DNA of 7,440 nt from Candidatus Bathyarchaeota archaeon (lineage in GTDB: Archaea; Thermoproteota; Bathyarchaeia; Bathyarchaeales; B26-1): assembly GCA_018396795.1 (NCBI GenBank), contig JAGTRH010000055.1, positions 759-8,198 of the forward strand, given 5' to 3'. Shown one piece after another: positions 5,695 to 7,440 of the stretch. The first letter of the stretch is position 1, and each line of letters opens with the position of its first letter. The position numbers were made by a program, and so were the translations under genes. Under the pieces are notes generated by a model. That model searched no databases, was not told the origin of the DNA, and worked only from the letters and a program-made list of their open reading frames with translations.

Positions 5695-6298
5695 AATAAT
5701 TATAGATAGAAGCTTTAGAGTTTTGCAAGAATTAAGGAAGAAGATTGATTTTATTTTGATAGGTGGTTGGGCGGTCTACTTCCTAACAAAAGCGTTAAAA
5801 TCAAAAGATATTGACATTATAGTTGACTTCGAAAATTTAGCGAAGATTAGATTAGAACTAGACGTTAAAAAAACGGGGTTCTTAAAGAAGTATGAGGCTG
5901 AGGTGGAAGGTACTTCAATCGATATATACGTTCCATACTACTCGGAGTTTGCTGTTCCTATAGAGGAGATTTTTAGAAATTTCTTAGTTGTTGAAAATTT
6001 TAAAATTCCAAAGCCGGAAATTCTACTGATATTGAAGCAACAAGCAGAAATGCAAAGAAGGAATAGCGTAAAGGGCCAGAAGGATAGAGTGGACATAATC
6101 TGCTTGGCAATTAGTGGAAAGATTGATTGGAAATATTACAAACAGCTTGTGGAAAAATTCGACTTGAAAGAGTATGAAAGTGAAATGGAGAAAATCGTAA
6201 GAATAGCGAGAGTTGAGTTTGAATACCTTGGCATAACAAGCTTAAGAGAGGTCAAGAAGATGAAGGAGAAGATTTTGAAGGAGTTAAAGGTGGATTAA
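5678..6298 (+). CDS. AbiEii-like nucleotidyltransferase, probable toxin of the type IV-like pair
   Basis: This 206-residue protein carries the nucleotidyltransferase fold signature: DFILIGGWAVYFL (24-36) with the GG motif, then KSKDIDIIVDF (41-51) with metal ligands Asp44 and Asp46, and a third acidic residue Asp82 in TSIDIYVPY. A later KGQKDRVDIICLAI (132-145) matches the Lys/Asp motif typical of AbiEii/MenA-like and related DUF1814-type enzymes, which transfer nucleotides to RNA or other targets. All catalytic residues appear present and length is normal, so the gene looks functional. The start is GTG at 5678, set by the GGAGGAG site at 5664. It overlaps the winged-helix gene by 17 bases and the pair forms an operon ending in TAA. 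The C-terminal 60 residues are Lys/Glu-rich helices. It could be a resistance-type or housekeeping nucleotidyltransferase, but the partner gene favours toxin-antitoxin. Confidence 0.82.
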   Translation: MEFWNEIIIDRSFRVLQELRKKIDFILIGGWAVYFLTKALKSKDIDIIVDFENLAKIRLELDVKKTGFLKKYEAEVEGTSIDIYVPYYSEFAVPIEEIFRNFLVVENFKIPKPEILLILKQQAEMQRRNSVKGQKDRVDIICLAISGKIDWKYYKQLVEKFDLKEYESEMEKIVRIARVEFEYLGITSLREVKKMKEKILKELKVD

Positions 6299-6488
6299 TC
6301 AATCGGTTAAAGCGGAGATACATGTTAAAATCTCCCAGGACTTTATTCAATACCATATCCTCCATGATCGTAAACTTATTAAAACTTAAAGAAATTAAAA
6401 GAGTGAAGGTTATTCTTCTCTCGGTTTCCCATAATTTCGCTCTCCACTTCTCAGATAGGCTTACATTTGCCTTAAATTCCGTTTTTAA
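6299..6488 (-). other. Gene-free stretch with a weak minus-strand open frame
   Basis: No gene with a start signal is visible here. A minus-strand frame is open from 6488 leftward past 6299, giving a mixed charged/hydrophobic translation that includes LSEKWRAKLWETERR and later MEDMVLNKVLGDF, with an ATG near 6363. It runs on into sequence antisense to the nucleotidyltransferase, where it becomes low-complexity Ser/Pro-rich before its stop at 6254-6252. That is typical of a shadow there. It has no ribosome site. It could be the relic of a gene whose end was cut off when the toxin-antitoxin operon arrived, or a chance frame in AT-rich DNA. Confidence 0.25.
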
Positions 6489-6491
6489 TCA

Positions 6492-6641
6492 GTATCTATA
6501 GATAAATTCTAAATACTTTTCCATTTGATGATTGCCGCGATTTCTAGACGGAAAAGTATCTCTATAAAAGAGTGTAATTCGAGTAAAATAGGCGTATATA
6601 TGTATTAGTTAGCCTTCGGATTTAGACTTGGCATAGAAGCA
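6492..6641 (+). repeat. Direct repeat, copy B (relic of a duplicated gene junction)
   Basis: This is a diverged copy of 1732-1870 in the same orientation, about ten bases longer. On the plus strand it still ends a coding frame with VSIDKF and stop (nitroreductase copy: VSVDKF), with silent differences in the Val and Ser codons. At its right end it carries the C-terminal tail of the small Cys-protein gene on the minus strand. Upstream of VSIDKF the frame is closed by a TAA two codons earlier, so the gene body is gone. It lies within 75 bases of the tRNA-Val gene. Confidence 0.75.
6609..6641 (-). pseudogene. C-terminal relic of a second small Cys-protein gene
   Basis: Ten codons plus stop read CFYAKSKSEG, against CFYAKSKSES at the end of the 1838-2050 gene. 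Of three base differences two are silent (TAC/TAT, TCT/TCC) and one changes the last residue. An in-frame TAA lies one codon before the Cys, so nothing else of the gene remains. The pattern suggests the copy diverged under coding constraint before it was lost. Confidence 0.6.
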
Positions 6642-6673
6642 AGTTTAAATAGATATGCCCAGCAGAGTAATGC

Positions 6674-6681
6674 TTTTTAAA
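6674..6681 (+). promoter_or_regulatory. TATA box of the tRNA-Val gene
   Basis: TTTTTAAA is centred about 27 bases before 6704-6705, giving a start site 7-8 bases ahead of the mature tRNA 5' end. A second TATA-like run, TTTAAATA at 6644-6651, is too far upstream to be the main box. Confidence 0.55.
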
Positions 6682-6711
6682 AAGAGGAACTAACTAAATA
6701 GTAAGCACCTA

Positions 6712-6785
6712 GGGCCGGTCGTCTAGTCTGGTAGGATACCACCCTTACGAGGTGGTGGTCGTCGGTTCAAGTCCGACCCGGCCCA
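6712..6785 (+). tRNA. tRNA-Val (anticodon UAC)
   Basis: A complete 74-base cloverleaf can be folded by eye. The acceptor stem is GGGCCGG with CCGGCCC, followed by discriminator A. The D arm has GTCT/GGAT with the GG of the loop, and the anticodon stem is CCACC/GGTGG around the loop CTTACGA. The anticodon TAC is at positions 34-36. The variable loop has five bases, and the T arm is GTCGG/CCGAC around TTCAAGT. There is no intron and CCA is not encoded, as is common in archaea. The loop uridine at position 34 implies reading of GUA and probably other Val codons. Relics lie on both sides, and tRNA genes are common insertion targets, but no copy of the tRNA 3' end is seen elsewhere in the window. 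Confidence 0.97.
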
Positions 6786-6807
6786 CTCTTTTACCATACT
6801 TCTTCTA
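6786..6807 (+). terminator. T-rich terminator candidate after tRNA-Val
   Basis: Immediately after the discriminator base the plus strand is pyrimidine-rich with several T runs (CTCTTTT, then CTTCTTCTATT). Archaeal RNA polymerase commonly stops at such tracts without a hairpin. No hairpin is seen. Confidence 0.4.
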
Positions 6808-6912
6808 TTAACTAGAAGAGAGTGGATTCCTTCTAGAGTTGGTAGGACAGTCCTCTTTAAGAAGGTCTTCAAGAAATTGGTTTAAACGCAATGTCTTCTC
6901 CTTCGCCATCAT
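6808..6912 (-). other. Short minus-strand open frame, possible gene relic
   Basis: From ATG 6912 to TAA 6810-6808 the minus strand encodes 34 residues starting MMAKEKTLRLNQFLEDLL. The frame is open further upstream to a TGA at 6978-6976, adding a helix-like stretch (LKVEVAKLIK). The translation looks amphipathic and more natural than the plus-strand frame over the same bases, but there is no ribosome site and no TATA box at the right distance. It may be the C-terminal end of a lost gene. I recognise no family. Confidence 0.25.
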
Positions 6913-7132
6913 TTTAATAAGCTTGGCAACTTCGACTTTAAGAGTCGAAAAGCCGAAAAGTGCGGCTCTGTTAGCTCAAAATAACTCATCCAAACGTATA
7001 AGACTTCTAGGATCCTATAACGATGAAGTCGTCTGTGAATTATGCAGTAAGACAACTTATGGCTATAATAAGCTCGAGCTTAATGAAAAAATAATGGTTG
7101 TTTGCGAAAAAGACCAGGAGCCCATTATGTAA
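6839..7132 (+). CDS. Zinc-ribbon-like fragment, start uncertain
   Basis: The frame from TTG 6839 gives 97 residues, of which only the last 45 or so look like a genuine protein: IRLLGSYNDEVVCELCSKT, then YGYNKLELNEKIMVVCEKD. Cys66, Cys69 and Cys89 suggest half or more of a small metal-binding ribbon with a fourth ligand missing or lying beyond the stop. The first 50 residues are Ser/Arg-rich and lie opposite the minus-strand frame at 6808-6975, so they are probably not coding. No ATG, ribosome site or TATA box supports any start. After the stop at 7130-7132 a different frame continues with KKHFEEHHADIYVLKQFNEK, which could be the original continuation after a frameshift. I regard it as a probable gene fragment. 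Confidence 0.35.
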   Translation: MVGQSSLRRSSRNWFKRNVFSFAIILISLATSTLRVEKPKSAALLAQNNSSKRIRLLGSYNDEVVCELCSKTTYGYNKLELNEKIMVVCEKDQEPIM

Positions 7133-7440
7133 ATAAAAAGCATTTTGAGGAACATCATGCTGATATTTATGTTTTAAAACAGTTTAATGAGAAATCTATC
7201 AAGAGCATGTATATTTGACTGGCTTACAAGAAATAAGATTTCTGAAAACTCATCAAAAACCTGAAGTATACTGAAGCATACGAAATACCGTTGAAAGAAT
7301 CAAATCCGATTGTTACACTCTTAAAGCGTTAGAATGCTGACGAAACAATATTAAGCCTCTATTTTTGAAAATGACTGAGAGGGGTCTGAGCCTCCATACT
7401 GAATCGTTTGATAAAAGTCCATAGTCTGGAAGAGAAAACA
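7133..7440 (+). other. Coding debris without an intact gene
   Basis: No complete gene is visible on either strand. Short protein-like pieces appear in different plus-strand frames: KHFEEHHADIYVLKQFNEK (7138 on), FDWLTRNKISENSSKT near 7215-7262 and LKYTEAYEIPLKESNPIVTL near 7263-7322, each closed by stops. The order and common strand suggest one gene broken by small insertions or deletions, possibly continuous with the zinc-ribbon fragment before it. The family is unknown. No terminal inverted repeats, insertion-sequence ends or RNA gene were seen. Confidence 0.3.

Noticed and set aside
6712..6785. tRNA 3'-end attachment site duplicated elsewhere in the window
   Set aside because: The T-arm/acceptor sequence GTTCAAGTCCGACCCGG was not seen again within the window, so the direct repeats are not tRNA-derived att sites.
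1..7440. CRISPR array, insertion sequence or integrase
   Set aside because: No regularly spaced repeats, transposase or recombinase motifs, or terminal inverted repeats were found on either strand; the only sizeable repeat is the two-copy junction.

Overview
The window looks archaeal. There is an intron-less tRNA-Val(UAC) with no encoded CCA, TATA boxes about 26 bases ahead of predicted start sites, several GTG starts that look leaderless or nearly so, and archaeal-type protein families. These are a CitG-like protein, a DUF6785/DUF6784 membrane transporter, a COG1753-type VapB with VapC, and a winged-helix/nucleotidyltransferase pair. A Thermoproteota (TACK, perhaps Bathyarchaeia-like) origin is my guess and is not proven by the sequence.

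Left part (1-2050): the 5' end of an unidentified gene (minus, cut by the window edge) follows a CitG-like gene (minus). This is divergent from a nitroreductase gene (plus), with both promoters in the 150-base gap. The nitroreductase converges on a small four-cysteine protein gene (minus), which lies 34 bases downstream of a large multi-spanning transporter gene (2085-4091, minus) and may be co-transcribed with it.

Middle part (4141-6298): this is an accessory-looking block. It holds a decayed open frame of unknown origin (4211-4516) and a vapBC pair (minus) in which both partners look damaged. The antitoxin frame has an in-frame TGA where the family has the Trp of its FAGAW motif and lacks the usual N-terminal strand. 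The toxin has Gly where the first catalytic Asp of PIN domains belongs. Divergent from it is an apparently intact two-gene operon (plus) resembling type IV toxin-antitoxin systems: a winged-helix protein followed, with a 17-base overlap and a strong internal Shine-Dalgarno, by an AbiEii-like nucleotidyltransferase. One palindromic TATA element and an adjacent 18-bp inverted repeat serve the divergent promoters.

Right part (6299-7440): mostly relics around a good tRNA-Val gene. The main discovery here is a diverged second copy (6492-6641) of the nitroreductase/small-protein junction at 1732-1870. It is in direct orientation and still encodes the C-terminal residues of both convergent genes. 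The roughly 4.6 kb holding the small-protein gene, transporter and toxin-antitoxin genes is therefore bounded by imperfect direct repeats, one of which abuts the tRNA promoter region. Beyond the tRNA lie a zinc-ribbon-like fragment and frame-shifted coding debris.
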